Source of the DNA: Chitinophagaceae bacterium | Lineage (GTDB): Bacteria; Bacteroidota; Bacteroidia; Chitinophagales; Chitinophagaceae | Length of the DNA stretch: 47,539 bases | Direction of reading: 5' to 3' | Assembly (NCBI GenBank): GCA_947453295.1 | Contig: CANGGD010000005.1 | Coordinates: forward strand, 1 to 47,539 | Shown here: positions 19,377-28,726 of the stretch, one piece after another | Position numbering within the stretch: the first letter of the stretch is position 1 | How the letters are laid out: each line of letters opens with the position of its first letter | Program-made: the position numbers and the translations under genes | The notes under the pieces: generated by a model | What the model was told of the DNA's origin: nothing | Seen by the model: only the letters and a program-made list of their open reading frames with translations | Database searches by the model: none

Positions 19377-20909
19377 TTATTCCCATTCTATGGTAGCAGG
19401 GGGTTTGCTGCTTATGTCATATACAACACGATTAATACCTTTTACACTATTAATGATTTCGTTTGAAACATCAGCTAAAAAATCATAAGGCAAATGTGCC
19501 CAATCAGCTGTCATGCCATCTACAGAAGTAACTGCTCTTAACGCGATGGTGTATTCGTAAGTTCTTTCGTCGCCCATTACGCCTACACTTTTCACAGGAA
19601 GTAAAATGGCACCCGCTTGCCATACTTTTTCATATTGTCCCCATTTTTTTAAAAGGGTAGTAAAAACAAAATCTGCTTCTTGTAATAGGTTTACTTTTTC
19701 TTCCGTTACTTCTCCAAGTATTCTAATTCCTAAACCAGGTCCAGGAAAAGGATGACGGTTGAGTAAGTCTGATGGAATGCCTAACTCTGTTCCGATTTTC
19801 CTTACCTCATCTTTAAAAAGGGAGCGAAGCGGTTCTACTAATTTTAATTTCATCGTTTCAGGAAGTCCGCCAACGTTGTGATGAGATTTAATGGTGACGG
19901 AAGGGCCATGGACAGAAGCCGATTCAATCACATCCGGATAAATGGTTCCTTGCCCTAGAAAACTGATATCGGTTAATTGTGTAGCTTCCTGATCAAAAAT
20001 TTCTATGAAAGCAGCACCAATTGCTTTTCTTTTTTCTTCAGGTAATACTTTCCCTGCAAGTTTTGTATAAAAATGTTCACGTGCATTTACGCCGGTAACG
20101 TTAAGGCCTAATTGCTTATAAATATCCAATACTTCCGTAAACTCATTTTTTCTTAACACTCCATTGTCAACGAAGATTCCGTATAAATTTTTACCAATTG
20201 CTTTGTGAATCAATGTAGCTGCTACTGTACTGTCAACGCCTCCACTTAAACCCATTACAACTTTTTGATCACCAATCTGCTCTTTTAATTTTTCGATAGT
20301 TTCAGTGATGAAATGAGCAGAAGTCCAGTTTTGAGAACAATTACAAATCTTAGTCAAGAAATTAGCAATCATTTGCTTTCCTTCAGCAGAATGGTAAACT
20401 TCTGGATGAAACTGCAATCCATAAATAGGGTGGTTAGTAATATTATCACTTTTAAATGCTGCTACAGGAATATTATCCGTAGTTCCTAATAAAATAAAAT
20501 GCTCAGGTAATTTTTTAATGGAATCACTATGGCTCATCCAAACTTGAGAAGTAGGGGAGATGTTATATAAAAACTCATCTTCTTGAGCAATGATGAAATT
20601 AGTTCTGCCATATTCTCTTTTATTGCTTTTTTCAACTAATCCTCCAAACGATTTTGCCGTTAATTGCGCACCGTAACAAATACCTAATACAGGAACAGAT
20701 TGCGCGATTGCATGAATATCAACATTTGGTGCGTTTTCTTCATTTACGGAGCAAGGAGAACCAGAAAGGATAACGCCTTTTAGATTAGCATCTGCATGAA
20801 ATGACTTATTATAGGGAATGATTTCGCAAAAAACGTTAAGTTCTCTTATAACACGGGCTATTAACTGAGTGTATTGTGAGCCGAAATCGAGTATTATTAT
20901 TTTTTCCAT
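19377..20909 (-). CDS. guaA: GMP synthase (glutamine-hydrolysing)
   Basis: Converts XMP, glutamine and ATP to GMP, the last step of guanine nucleotide synthesis in the cytoplasm. 510 aa, the usual length. The class I amidotransferase domain shows its nucleophile Cys78 in GICYGAQ and the His168/Glu170 pair in [10 protein letters not shown]. The ATP pyrophosphatase domain has the P-loop SGGVDS at residues 222-227. The C-terminal dimerisation domain ends in the family signature [17 protein letters not shown]. It diverges from the ribosomal cluster and is followed after 15 nt by the periplasmic-binding protein. No frameshifts or missing catalytic residues. Confidence 0.98.
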   Translation of the reverse strand: MEKIIILDFGSQYTQLIARVIRELNVFCEIIPYNKSFHADANLKGVILSGSPCSVNEENAPNVDIHAIAQSVPVLGICYGAQLTAKSFGGLVEKSNKREYGRTNFIIAQEDEFLYNISPTSQVWMSHSDSIKKLPEHFILLGTTDNIPVAAFKSDNITNHPIYGLQFHPEVYHSAEGKQMIANFLTKICNCSQNWTSAHFITETIEKLKEQIGDQKVVMGLSGGVDSTVAATLIHKAIGKNLYGIFVDNGVLRKNEFTEVLDIYKQLGLNVTGVNAREHFYTKLAGKVLPEEKRKAIGAAFIEIFDQEATQLTDISFLGQGTIYPDVIESASVHGPSVTIKSHHNVGGLPETMKLKLVEPLRSLFKDEVRKIGTELGIPSDLLNRHPFPGPGLGIRILGEVTEEKVNLLQEADFVFTTLLKKWGQYEKVWQAGAILLPVKSVGVMGDERTYEYTIALRAVTSVDGMTADWAHLPYDFLADVSNEIINSVKGINRVVYDISSKPPATIEWE

Positions 20910-20920
20910 AATGTATATGG

Positions 20921-20950
20921 CAAAGATAAATTATTTAAGTTGATTATGAG
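20921..20950 (-). promoter_or_regulatory. Probable guaA promoter (-7 element)
   Basis: On the minus strand, TATCTTTG (complement of 20921-20928) matches the Bacteroidota -7 consensus TAnnTTTG and lies 11 nt before the guaA ATG. No good -33 TTG was found at the right distance, so the assignment rests on the -7 element alone. Confidence 0.5.
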
Positions 20951-21231
20951 ATTAGAATACATCATTCAAAATGATACTGTTCTCCAAAAAAATCAATGAG
21001 TAATGAATATTTAATAAAAAACATTCATTTTAGTTTGCAAAATAAACTACCTAAAATAGCATCTTTATAGAAGTCTGCAGCTTTTCTCATTATTATATGA
21101 TAGATAATTTTGAATCTGAATATTAAATAGACTATTTATCTTCAACTATTGATAAGATGGTAATTTATTCAACCACTCAACTGAATACAGTGTATTTATT
21201 GTCGATATTTCAAAAAAAGATTGAAAAATCT

Positions 21232-21262
21232 TTTGTCAATTAAAAAACTCGCCTTACCTTCG
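21232..21262 (+). promoter_or_regulatory. Bacteroidota-type promoter of the ribosomal protein cluster
   Basis: TTTG at 21232-21235, a 19-nt spacer, then TACCTTCG at 21255-21262, which matches TAnnTTTG in all but one position. The rpsJ ATG follows 39 nt later. TACCTTTG-like -7 boxes at this spacing are typical of the primary sigma factor of Bacteroidota. Confidence 0.8.
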
Positions 21263-21301
21263 CACTCCAAATTAAAAAACGGTTAAAAAAGTTCTTTTTA
21301 T

Positions 21302-21607
21302 ATGTCACAAAGAATCAGAATAAAATTACAGTCTTACGATCACAATTTAGTTGATAAATCAGCAGAGAAAATCGTTAAAACTGTTCGCAGTACAGGTGCA
21401 GTAGTAACAGGACCTATTCCTTTACCAACACACAAGAAAATATTTACAGTATTGCGTTCGCCACACGTAAACAAAAAAGCGCGTGAGCAGTTTCAATTGT
21501 GTACACATAAGCGTTTGTTAGATATTTACACCAGTACAAGTCGTACAGTAGATGCATTGAGTAAATTGGATTTACCAAGTGGTGTAGATGTTGAGATAAA
21601 GGCTTGA
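21302..21607 (+). CDS. rpsJ: 30S ribosomal protein S10
   Basis: 101 aa, the standard length. Begins [20 protein letters not shown] and carries the conserved [23 protein letters not shown] segment, part of the loop that reaches into the 30S head. In other bacteria S10 also pairs with NusB in antitermination. It is the first gene of the cluster here: no tufA, fusA, rpsG or rpsL precedes it. Confidence 0.98.
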   Translation: MSQRIRIKLQSYDHNLVDKSAEKIVKTVRSTGAVVTGPIPLPTHKKIFTVLRSPHVNKKAREQFQLCTHKRLLDIYTSTSRTVDALSKLDLPSGVDVEIKA

Positions 21608-21613
21608 TGAACC

Positions 21614-21695
21614 TTCTCGATTACGAGAAAGGCATTAAGTAAGATCTTAAAAAGATATTAATATGAACGTCTAAGTCTCACTTCAACGGAGAGAC
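21614..21695 (+). promoter_or_regulatory. Three-hairpin leader between rpsJ and rplC
   Basis: The 110-nt spacer contains TTCTCG/CGAGAA (21614-21619 with 21624-21629, 4-nt loop), ATCTT/AAGAT (21644-21648 with 21652-21656) and GTCTC/GAGAC (21675-21679 with 21691-21695), followed by unpaired CCGCTGGGCAT. Ribosomal proteins often repress their own operons by binding mRNA structures. The sequence shows only the potential to fold; the ligand is unknown. Confidence 0.45.
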
Positions 21696-21717
21696 CGCTG
21701 GGCATAAAACAGATACA

Positions 21718-22335
21718 ATGAAAAGTATTATTGGAAAGAAAGTTGGCATGACCAGCATCTTCGACACGACAGGTAAGCAAACTGCTGTTACCATCATCGA
21801 AGCTGGGCCTTGCATAGTAACTCAAAAGAAAACCGTTGAAACAGACGGATACAACGCACTTCAGATATCTTTCGGAGATAAGAAAGAAAAACATTCTACA
21901 AAATCTGAAATCAATCACTTCTCAAAAGCTAATACAGCTCCAAAAAGATTCGTAAAAGAAATACGCGATAGCGAAATGACTCAAAATGTTGGCGAAGCCA
22001 TTACAGTAGATATTTTCTCTGAAGGAGATAAAATCGAAGTAGTGGGTACAACCAAAGGTAAAGGATTTCAAGGGGTTGTTAAACGTCACGGATTTAGTGG
22101 GGTTGGAGAACAATCGCATGGTCAGCATGATCGTCAAAGAGCTCCGGGTTCTTTGGGTAACTCATCTGATGCAAGTCGTGTATTCAAAGGAATGCGCATG
22201 GCAGGACGTATGGGAGGAGACAGAGTAAAAATGAAAGGATTGAAAATTGTAAAAATATTTGCTGAAAAAAACTACATCTTAGTGAGTGGTTCAGTTCCTG
22301 GTCACAATGGTTCAATCGTATTAATTCAAAAATAA
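21718..22335 (+). CDS. rplC: 50S ribosomal protein L3
   Basis: 205 aa. Starts MKSIIGKKVGMTSIFD, the typical L3 opening. It contains the long central extension toward the peptidyl transferase centre (GEQSHGQHDRQRAPGS followed by RMAGRMGGDRVKMKGLK), normally the site of pleuromutilin-related changes. It binds 23S rRNA early in 50S assembly. Confidence 0.98.
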   Translation: MKSIIGKKVGMTSIFDTTGKQTAVTIIEAGPCIVTQKKTVETDGYNALQISFGDKKEKHSTKSEINHFSKANTAPKRFVKEIRDSEMTQNVGEAITVDIFSEGDKIEVVGTTKGKGFQGVVKRHGFSGVGEQSHGQHDRQRAPGSLGNSSDASRVFKGMRMAGRMGGDRVKMKGLKIVKIFAEKNYILVSGSVPGHNGSIVLIQK

Positions 22336-22372
22336 TTGACAACGCTTTTATCGGCGTTTAAATAACATAACA

Positions 22373-23002
22373 ATGCAAGTAGATATCTTAAATACGCAAG
22401 GCGGAAAAACTGGAAGAACAATTGAACTTCCTGAAGAGATTTTTGGAATAGAACCCAATGATCATGTGATTTACTTAGCTGTAAAGCAGTATCAAGGCGC
22501 ACAACGTCAAGGTACACACAAGGTTAAAACTCGTATGGAAGTTAAAGGGTCTTCTAAAAAATTACACAAACAAAAAGGAACGGGTGGTGCTCGTAAGGGT
22601 AATCTTCGTAATCCATTATACAAAGGTGGTGGTACTATTTTTGGACCAAAACCTCACAAGTACGACATCAAGTTGAATCGTAAAGTAAAAGATTTAGCTA
22701 AAATGAGTGCTTTGGCTTATAAAGCAAAAGAAAATGCAATTGTAGTGTTAGAAGATGTAGTAATGGATGCGCCAAAGACTAAAACATTTGCTGGTATTTT
22801 AAAAAGCTTAAACATCGGAAAAAAGAAAGCATTATTTGTTATTCCTGAGTATGATGATAATATGTATTTAAGTTTGAGAAATGTGGAAGGTGTAAATGGT
22901 TCAGTATTGAGTGATATGAATACTTATGATATTCTTGATGCTAATGTTTTAGTGATGACTGAAAAAGCAGCAAGATTATTTACAGAAACAGAAGAAGCGT
23001 AG
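22373..23002 (+). CDS. rplD: 50S ribosomal protein L4
   Basis: 209 aa. The internal KLHKQKGTGGARKGNLRNP segment (residues ~63-81) is the extended loop that lines the exit tunnel and shapes macrolide sensitivity. In E. coli L4 is also the repressor of the S10 operon; whether that holds here is unknown. The 37-nt spacer before it contains a short AACGC/GCGTT stem. Confidence 0.98.
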   Translation: MQVDILNTQGGKTGRTIELPEEIFGIEPNDHVIYLAVKQYQGAQRQGTHKVKTRMEVKGSSKKLHKQKGTGGARKGNLRNPLYKGGGTIFGPKPHKYDIKLNRKVKDLAKMSALAYKAKENAIVVLEDVVMDAPKTKTFAGILKSLNIGKKKALFVIPEYDDNMYLSLRNVEGVNGSVLSDMNTYDILDANVLVMTEKAARLFTETEEA

Positions 23003-23103
23003 CTTAATTTAAAAGTAAAAATTTAAAAGTAAAACTACACATCTTTAAATTTTGACTTAGAACACTTGAATTTTAATTATTGAATTCCGATAAATAAAAA
23101 AAT

Positions 23104-23403
23104 ATGAAATTGTCTGATGTATTAATAAAACCGATTTTATCTGAGAAAGCTAATAAGCAATCAGAAAAAATGAACCGTTATTCATTTGTGGTGGATAGAA
23201 AGGCCAACAAATTGGAAATCAAAAGAGCGGTTGAATTGTTTTATGGTGTTCAAGTGGAAGAGGTCAATACTTTAGTAATGCCTTCAAAATTGAAATCAAA
23301 ATATACCAAAGCAGGTTTCATTACTGGTCGTAAGCCAGCAAAGAAAAAAGCGTTGGTTACAGTAGCAGCTGGAGAAACAATTGATCTATACGGAAACGTT
23401 TAG
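23104..23403 (+). CDS. rplW: 50S ribosomal protein L23
   Basis: 99 aa, normal length. Starts MKLSDVLIKPILSEKANKQS, the L23 signature. L23 sits at the tunnel exit and docks trigger factor and SRP. The 101-nt gap before it holds two direct copies of a TTTAAAAGTAAAA motif (~23009-23035) and no ORF. Confidence 0.98.
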   Translation: MKLSDVLIKPILSEKANKQSEKMNRYSFVVDRKANKLEIKRAVELFYGVQVEEVNTLVMPSKLKSKYTKAGFITGRKPAKKKALVTVAAGETIDLYGNV

Positions 23404-23470
23404 TAAATAATATTTAATCATGAATGGTGGTCAACACCGCAAAGTTTTGACAAAATAAAAGTTTTAAAAA

Positions 23471-24313
23471 ATGGCACTTAGAAAATACAAACCGATTACA
23501 GCAGGAACCCGTTGGAGAATTGGTAATGCTTATGCAGAAATTACAACGAATGTACCTGAAAAGTCTTTGGTTGAAAAGCAAAAAAATACAGCAGGAAGAA
23601 ATGTGCAAGGTCGCAGATCAATGAGATATATGGGTGGTGGAAACAAAACCATGTATCGTATCGTTGATTTCAAAAGAGATAAAAAAGATATTCCAGCAAC
23701 TGTAAAAACTATTGAATACGATCCAAATCGTACTGCTTTCATCGCATTGTTAGCGTATGCAGATGGAGAAAAAAGATATATCATTGCTCCTCAAGGTTTA
23801 CAAGTAGGCCAAACCGTTATTAGTGGAGATAATGCAGTTCCTGAATTAGGTAATGCTTTACAATTGAAGAACATGCCTTTGGGTACAAATGTTCACAACA
23901 TTGAAATGCAACCAGGTCAGGGAGGAATATTAGTTCGTAGTGCTGGAACTTCAGCTCAATTGACGAACAAAGAAACTAAATATGCTGTGTTGAAAATGCC
24001 TAGCGGAGAATTAAGAAAAGTATTGATTAATTGTTACGCAACAGTTGGTGTTACTAGTAATAGTGATCACAACTTGGAAAGCATGGGTAAAGCGGGTCGT
24101 AATCGTTGGAAAGGGATTAGACCACGTACCAGAGCAGTTGCTATGAATCCTGTTGATCACCCGATGGGTGGTGGTGAAGGTAGAGCATCTGGAGGTCACC
24201 CTCGTAGCCGTAAAGGTAAATATGCAAAAGGTGAAATCACTCGTACAAGAGGTAAGGGTTCTGATAAGATGATTATTCAAAGAAGAAACGGTAAAAAATT
24301 ACCAAACAAATAA
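23471..24313 (+). CDS. rplB: 50S ribosomal protein L2
   Basis: 280 aa. The conserved [19 protein letters not shown] motif lies around residue 225, with the His needed for peptidyl transferase activity in E. coli L2. Starts [15 protein letters not shown], as in most L2 proteins. The spacer ahead of it has a GGTG/CACC mini-stem. Confidence 0.98.
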   Translation: MALRKYKPITAGTRWRIGNAYAEITTNVPEKSLVEKQKNTAGRNVQGRRSMRYMGGGNKTMYRIVDFKRDKKDIPATVKTIEYDPNRTAFIALLAYADGEKRYIIAPQGLQVGQTVISGDNAVPELGNALQLKNMPLGTNVHNIEMQPGQGGILVRSAGTSAQLTNKETKYAVLKMPSGELRKVLINCYATVGVTSNSDHNLESMGKAGRNRWKGIRPRTRAVAMNPVDHPMGGGEGRASGGHPRSRKGKYAKGEITRTRGKGSDKMIIQRRNGKKLPNK

Positions 24314-24339
24314 ACAATAATTATTCAATAGTTAAAATA

Positions 24340-24355
24340 TTCAGCTAAAGCTGAA
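24340..24355 (+). promoter_or_regulatory. Hairpin between rplB and rpsS
   Basis: Perfect TTCAGC-taaa-GCTGAA stem-loop (6 bp, 4-nt loop) 23 nt before the rpsS start. There is no following T-run, so it is probably not a terminator; an RNA processing or translational role is possible. Confidence 0.5.
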
Positions 24356-24378
24356 GAATAAACGAAAATAAAAATAAC

Positions 24379-24651
24379 ATGGCTCGTTCGTTAAAAAAAG
24401 GTCCTTACATAGAAGCAAAACTTGAATTGAAAGTGAATGCTATTATTGAAGGGAAAGCTAAAAAAACAGTTGTTAAAACATGGAGTCGCAGAAGTACCAT
24501 CACACCAGATTTCGTTGGTCAAACATTTGCGGTTCATAATGGGAATAAATTCATTCCTGTTTATGTTACAGAATTCATGGTAGGACATAAATTGGGTGAA
24601 TTTGCACCAACAAGAAATTTCAGAGGACACTCAAGTAAAAAAGTATCATAA
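24379..24651 (+). CDS. rpsS: 30S ribosomal protein S19
   Basis: 90 aa. Begins [18 protein letters not shown] and contains the conserved [21 protein letters not shown] and [11 protein letters not shown] segments. S19 forms the head of the 30S subunit with S13, whose gene is not in this window. Confidence 0.98.
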   Translation: MARSLKKGPYIEAKLELKVNAIIEGKAKKTVVKTWSRRSTITPDFVGQTFAVHNGNKFIPVYVTEFMVGHKLGEFAPTRNFRGHSSKKVS

Positions 24652-24655
24652 AATT

Positions 24656-24701
24656 GTTTATGGATTAAGACAAGTTTCAAAACTTAATCTTATGCATAAA
24701 C
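24656..24701 (+). promoter_or_regulatory. Strong bipartite hairpin between rpsS and rplV
   Basis: GTTTATG (24656-24662) pairs with CATAAAC (24695-24701) and the adjoining GATTAAG (24663-24669) pairs with CTTAATC (24683-24689). Together they form a 14-bp stem interrupted on the 3' side by a 5-nt bulge. It overlaps none of the coding sequence and ends 15 nt before the rplV start. There is no terminator T-tract. Confidence 0.65.
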
Positions 24702-24716
24702 TTTAAAAATAGTAAA

Positions 24717-25094
24717 ATGGAAGCAATAGCAAAACTGAATAATTATCCAACATCACCTCGTAAGATGCGTTTATTGGCTGATTTAATTCGTGGAATGAAA
24801 GTAGAAAAAGCATTAGCGATTTTGGAACACAATCCAAAACATCCGGCTGTGCCTTTACGTAAGTTGGTAGTATCTGCTATCAGCAATTGGAAACAAAAGA
24901 ATGAAGGATTAGATGAATCAGGATTGGTTGTTAAAACAATTTTTGTTGATGGGGCAAGAGTAATCAAGCGTATGCGCCCTGCACCACAAGGACGTGGTTA
25001 CAGAGTTCGCAAGCGTAGTAATCATGTTACTGTAATTGTTGACACAGTGGGTCAAGCAGCAACATCTAAAGTAACTGAATCAGTAGAAGCATAA
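24717..25094 (+). CDS. rplV: 50S ribosomal protein L22
   Basis: 125 aa. The C-terminal region contains the long beta-hairpin of L22 ([20 protein letters not shown]), which lines the exit tunnel near L4. The 42-nt spacer to rpsC is plain A-rich sequence. Confidence 0.98.
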   Translation: MEAIAKLNNYPTSPRKMRLLADLIRGMKVEKALAILEHNPKHPAVPLRKLVVSAISNWKQKNEGLDESGLVVKTIFVDGARVIKRMRPAPQGRGYRVRKRSNHVTVIVDTVGQAATSKVTESVEA

Positions 25095-25136
25095 TAATTA
25101 AAAAAAGAAATTCAAACTAATATTTAAAAACCGAAT

Positions 25137-25937
25137 ATGGGTCAGAAAACAAATCCGATAGGTGCAAGATTAGGAATCACTCGTGGCTGGGATAGCAATT
25201 GGTTTGCAAGCAAAAAAGAATATGCTGGCAAATTGATCGAGGATGATAAAATCAGAAACTACCTGAATGCGCGTATCAACAAAGGAGGAATTGCAAAAAT
25301 TGTGATTGAGCGTACGCTTAACAAATTGATTGTAACCATCCATACTTCAAAACCAGGTATCATTATTGGTAAAGGTGGCGGAGAAGTTGATAGAATCAAG
25401 GAAGAGTTGAAAAAATTATGTGGTAAAGAAGATGTTCAAATAAACATTCTTGAAATACGCAGACCAGAATTGGATGCGAATATAGTTGCAGATACTATTG
25501 CTCGTCAAATTGAAAATCGTATCAACTACAAACGTGCGATCAAAATGTCGATTGCTTCTGCTTTAAGAATGGGTGCAGAAGGAATTAAAGTGAAAGTTGG
25601 TGGTCGTTTAGGCGGTGCTGAGATTGCTCGTAGCGAAGAAATTAAACAAGGCCGTACACCATTGCATACGTTGAGAATGGATATTGATTATGCAAGTGTA
25701 TTTGCCTTAACTGTATATGGTAAAATCGGAATTAAAGTTTGGATTTGTAAAGGAGAAGTATTGGGTAAAAGAGATTTAAATCCAAATGTTTTAGCCGGCG
25801 GTAAAAATGATTCAAACGACAGACCATCTGCTGGAGGATTTGATAGAAGAGGCGGAGCGGATAACCGTCGTGGTGGTGGAGGAGCTGCAAGAGGCGGAGA
25901 ACGTCGTCCTGCTGGAAGAGGTGGAGATAGAAGATAA
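25137..25937 (+). CDS. rpsC: 30S ribosomal protein S3 with Arg/Gly-rich tail
   Basis: 266 aa. It has the KH domain with [19 protein letters not shown] and the C-terminal S3 domain with [13 protein letters not shown]. After the family core, roughly residue 222 on, comes a ~40-residue tail rich in Gly and Arg with repeated RRGG/RGG groups. S3 lines the mRNA entry channel and has helicase activity with S4 and S5. The tail resembles RGG RNA-binding segments; a function for it is inference. Confidence 0.97.
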   Translation: MGQKTNPIGARLGITRGWDSNWFASKKEYAGKLIEDDKIRNYLNARINKGGIAKIVIERTLNKLIVTIHTSKPGIIIGKGGGEVDRIKEELKKLCGKEDVQINILEIRRPELDANIVADTIARQIENRINYKRAIKMSIASALRMGAEGIKVKVGGRLGGAEIARSEEIKQGRTPLHTLRMDIDYASVFALTVYGKIGIKVWICKGEVLGKRDLNPNVLAGGKNDSNDRPSAGGFDRRGGADNRRGGGGAARGGERRPAGRGGDRR

Positions 25938-25984
25938 TTAAATTACAATTAATAAATTTTTGAGAATTATCAAATTGATATAAA

Positions 25985-26413
25985 ATGTTACAACCAAAAA
26001 GAACCAAACACAGAAAGACACAGAAAGGGAGAATGAAAGGAAATACTAAAAGAGGTGCTACCTTGGCTTTCGGAACTTTCGGTTTAAAAGCCCTAGACAG
26101 TGTATGGTTAACCAATCGTCAAATTGAAAGTGCGCGTCAGGCAATGACTCGTCATATGAAACGTGAAGGAAATGTATGGATCAGAGTATTCCCAGATAAA
26201 CCAATTACTGCTAAACCAGCAGAGGTAAGGATGGGTAAAGGTAAAGGTAGTCCTGAAGGATGGGCTGCGATTGTACAACCTGGTCGTATTTTATTTGAAG
26301 CAGATGGCGTACCGGTACAAGTAGCTAAAGAAGCCTTTGAATTAGCAGCTCAAAAATTACCAATACTAACAAAGTTTGTTGTTAGCCGTGATTATCAAGC
26401 AGCTCAAGTTTAA
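25985..26413 (+). CDS. rplP: 50S ribosomal protein L16
   Basis: 142 aa. Starts [19 protein letters not shown] and has [20 protein letters not shown], both L16 signatures. It contacts the A-site tRNA elbow and is needed for late 50S assembly. Confidence 0.98.
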   Translation: MLQPKRTKHRKTQKGRMKGNTKRGATLAFGTFGLKALDSVWLTNRQIESARQAMTRHMKREGNVWIRVFPDKPITAKPAEVRMGKGKGSPEGWAAIVQPGRILFEADGVPVQVAKEAFELAAQKLPILTKFVVSRDYQAAQV

Positions 26414-26439
26414 TTAAAATCATTATCAAATTTAAGAAG

Positions 26440-26649
26440 ATGTCAAAAAAAGTCGATTTCACAAAAAGCATTGCCGCATTATCTGAGGTAGAGTTGGCTG
26501 CAAAAATAAAAGAAGACGAAATGCGCATTAAGAAATTAATGTTCACGCATACGATTGCGCCATTGGAAAATCCACAAAGCATTCGTTCATTAAGAAGAGA
26601 TATCGCTCGCTTAAAAACGCAATTAAGAAAAGTACAAATTGGAGCATAA
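26440..26649 (+). CDS. rpmC: 50S ribosomal protein L29
   Basis: 69 aa, helical and rich in Lys and Leu. The C-terminal half has the family pattern ENPQSIRSLRRDIARLKTQL. L29 neighbours L23 at the tunnel exit. rpsQ starts 17 nt after its stop. Confidence 0.96.
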   Translation: MSKKVDFTKSIAALSEVELAAKIKEDEMRIKKLMFTHTIAPLENPQSIRSLRRDIARLKTQLRKVQIGA

Positions 26650-26666
26650 TCCAGAATAAATATTAA

Positions 26667-26942
26667 ATGATGGAAACAACAAATCAAATAGAAAGAAATT
26701 TAAGAAAAACAAGAGTTGGTGTAGTGTCTAGCAATAAAATGGACAAAACAATCACTGTTAAAGTAGAGCGTAAAATTAAGCATCCACTTTATGGAAAGTT
26801 TCTTAAAAAAACTACCAGCTTTCATGCTCATGATGAAAAAAATGAGTGCAGCATCGGAGATACTGTAAAAATCATGGAAAGCCGTCCTTTAAGCAAAACG
26901 AAGCGTTGGAGATTGGTAGAAGTCGTAGAAAAAGTAAAATAA
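26667..26942 (+). CDS. rpsQ: 30S ribosomal protein S17
   Basis: 91 aa. Carries [21 protein letters not shown] and the [13 protein letters not shown] end typical of S17, an OB-fold early assembly protein. Two consecutive ATG codons (26667 and 26670) could serve as start; the first is taken. Confidence 0.97.
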   Translation: MMETTNQIERNLRKTRVGVVSSNKMDKTITVKVERKIKHPLYGKFLKKTTSFHAHDEKNECSIGDTVKIMESRPLSKTKRWRLVEVVEKVK

Positions 26943-26951
26943 TTTTTTCTA

Positions 26952-27003
26952 TTCTTATACCGTAAGAAATAACATAATTATTACCGTTAGTTGGATTTCC
27001 AAC
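26952..27003 (+). promoter_or_regulatory. Two small hairpins between rpsQ and rplN
   Basis: TTCTTA/TAAGAA (26952-26957 with 26963-26968, 5-nt loop) and GTTGG/CCAAC (26990-26994 with 26999-27003, 4-nt loop) occupy most of the 79-nt spacer. Confidence 0.4.
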
Positions 27004-27021
27004 AACAAAAAGCTAAATAAA

Positions 27022-27390
27022 ATGATACAGCAAGAGAGCAGATTAAATGTTGCAGATAACAGCGGAGCAAAAGAAGTATTGTGCATCCGTGTATTAGGAA
27101 ACAGCGGACAGGATTACGCAAAAATTGGCGATAAAATTGTTGTAACTGTAAAAGATGCAATGCCTGCTGGTGGTATCAAAAAAGGTACTGTAAGTAAAGC
27201 GGTGATTGTACGTACAGTTAACAAACTACGTCGTAAAGATGGATCTTATATTCGTTTTGATGACAATGCCGTGGTGTTGTTAAACAATTCAGATGAGCCA
27301 AGAGGTACACGTATTTTTGGGCCAGTAGCTCGTGAATTGAGAGATAAAGGGTACATGAAAATTATTTCATTGGCACCTGAAGTGTTGTAA
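27022..27390 (+). CDS. rplN: 50S ribosomal protein L14
   Basis: 122 aa, exactly the canonical length. Starts [19 protein letters not shown] and ends with the conserved [11 protein letters not shown]14 forms intersubunit bridges and is the target of the silencing factor RsfS. Confidence 0.98.
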   Translation: MIQQESRLNVADNSGAKEVLCIRVLGNSGQDYAKIGDKIVVTVKDAMPAGGIKKGTVSKAVIVRTVNKLRRKDGSYIRFDDNAVVLLNNSDEPRGTRIFGPVARELRDKGYMKIISLAPEVL

Positions 27391-27406
27391 AAAATAAAAA
27401 TTAATC

Positions 27407-27429
27407 AGCCAGGCAAATTCGCCGAAGCT
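27407..27429 (+). promoter_or_regulatory. Hairpin between rplN and rplX
   Basis: AGC-ca-GGC (27407-27414) pairs with GCC-gaa-GCT (27421-27429) around the loop AAATTC, giving two short helices separated by an internal loop. Confidence 0.4.
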
Positions 27430-27443
27430 AAAAGTTAAATACA

Positions 27444-27782
27444 ATGAGTACAAGATTTAAACCAAAGTTCAACATCAAAAAGGGAGATTCGGTAGTAGTC
27501 ATTACTGGCGAAGATAAGGATTTAACCAAGCCACGTAAGGTGTTGGAAGTAATTGTAGATAAAGCTCGCGTATTGGTAGAAGGAGTTAATATTGTTACAA
27601 AACATACAAAACCTTCTGCTCAAAATACTCAAGGAGGAATCATTAAAGTAGAAGCACCTATTGCCATTAGTAACGTAATGTTATGGGATGCTAAATCTAA
27701 AGGTCCTTCTAAAGTTACACGCACAAGAGTAAACGGAAAATTAATTAGAACAGCTAAAAAATCAGGGGAGGTAATCAAATAA
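27444..27782 (+). CDS. rplX: 50S ribosomal protein L24
   Basis: 112 aa with the KOW motif near the N-terminus ([17 protein letters not shown]) and [19 protein letters not shown]. It is one of two initiator proteins of 50S assembly. Its TAA stop overlaps the rplE start by one base (TAATG at 27780-27784), the tightest junction in the cluster, suggesting coupled translation. Confidence 0.97.
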   Translation: MSTRFKPKFNIKKGDSVVVITGEDKDLTKPRKVLEVIVDKARVLVEGVNIVTKHTKPSAQNTQGGIIKVEAPIAISNVMLWDAKSKGPSKVTRTRVNGKLIRTAKKSGEVIK

Positions 27783-28348
27783 TGAATACAACAACTAACA
27801 CTCCAAGGTTAGCAGATAAGTACAAAAATGAAGTTGTACCTGCTTTAATGAAAAAATTCAGTTACAAAACTGTTATGCAAGCTCCAAAAATCACTAAGAT
27901 TTGTTTGAATCGTGGTGTGAATGGTGCAGTAACTGACAAGAAAATGATTGATGTTGCTGTGGATGAACTATCAAACATCACAGGTCAAAAAGCTGTAGCA
28001 ACCATTTCTAAAAAGGATATCTCTAATTTCAAACTTCGTAAGAACATGCCTATTGGTGCAAGAGTTACTTTACGTGGTGTGAAAATGTACGAATTCCTTG
28101 ACAGACTTGTTTCTGTGTCTTTACCTCGTGTACGTGACTTCAAAGGTATCAATGATAAAGCATTTGATGGCCGTGGAAACTACACATTAGGTGTAACTGA
28201 GCAAATCATTTTCCCTGAAATTGATATTGATAAAGTGAATAAAATCACTGGAATGGATATCACTTTTGTAACAACTGCTCAAACTAACGAAGAAGCATAC
28301 GAGTTGTTGAAAGAAATGGGTATGCCATTTAAAAATGTAAAAAAATAA
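27782..28348 (+). CDS. rplE: 50S ribosomal protein L5
   Basis: 188 aa. Conserved segments include [30 protein letters not shown] and a C-terminal [21 protein letters not shown]5 is part of the 5S rRNP in the central protuberance together with L18. Confidence 0.98.
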   Translation: MNTTTNTPRLADKYKNEVVPALMKKFSYKTVMQAPKITKICLNRGVNGAVTDKKMIDVAVDELSNITGQKAVATISKKDISNFKLRKNMPIGARVTLRGVKMYEFLDRLVSVSLPRVRDFKGINDKAFDGRGNYTLGVTEQIIFPEIDIDKVNKITGMDITFVTTAQTNEEAYELLKEMGMPFKNVKK

Positions 28349-28366
28349 AAATCTGAAAATTAAGAT

Positions 28367-28636
28367 ATGTCAAAAAAATCAATCTCTGCTAGACAGGTAA
28401 AAAGAGAAAAGATGGTTGCTAAGTATGCAACTAAAAGAGAAGCCCTAAAGGCTGAAGGCAATTATGCCGCTCTTGATCTTTTACCTAAAAACGCTTCACC
28501 GGTTCGTTTAAAGAACAGATGCCAATTAACAGGTCGTCCAAAAGGATATATGCGCCACTTCGGCCTTTGCCGTTTGATGTTCCGTGATATGGCTTTAGCA
28601 GGAAAAATTCCTGGTGTTAAAAAAGCAAGTTGGTAA
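28367..28636 (+). CDS. rpsN: 30S ribosomal protein S14, zinc-independent type
   Basis: 89 aa, the long form. It has [20 protein letters not shown] but lacks the paired CxxC zinc ligands of the ~61-aa form, so it needs no zinc. Starts [17 protein letters not shown]. Confidence 0.97.
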   Translation: MSKKSISARQVKREKMVAKYATKREALKAEGNYAALDLLPKNASPVRLKNRCQLTGRPKGYMRHFGLCRLMFRDMALAGKIPGVKKASW

Positions 28637-28643
28637 TATAAAA

Positions 28644-28685
28644 GTTGACTACTGTCAACAAAATCGTTCTGAATAATTTCAGAAC
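28644..28685 (+). promoter_or_regulatory. Tandem perfect hairpins between rpsN and rpsH
   Basis: GTTGAC-tact-GTCAAC (28644-28659) is followed after six bases by GTTCTGAA-taat-TTCAGAAC (28666-28685). Both are perfect, with four-base loops. The second is followed by AAAAATG, not by Ts, so a rho-independent terminator is unlikely. Confidence 0.6.
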
Positions 28686-28726
28686 AAAAATGAAAATATT
28701 TTTTAAATCAATTAACAGCAATAAAA

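Larger units (their letters stand above)
20910..21301. other. 392-nt divergent intergenic region guaA / rpsJ
   Basis: Very A/T-rich and without a credible ORF. It holds a guaA -7 element at its left edge, the rpsJ promoter at its right edge and one weak inverted repeat (AATGAAT 21002-21008 with ATTCATT 21023-21029). No riboswitch-like fold was recognised. Confidence 0.6.

Noticed and set aside
21002-21029. AATGAAT/ATTCATT inverted repeat upstream of rpsJ as an operator
   Set aside because: Seven A/T-rich base pairs with a 14-nt loop are expected by chance in such A/T-rich DNA.
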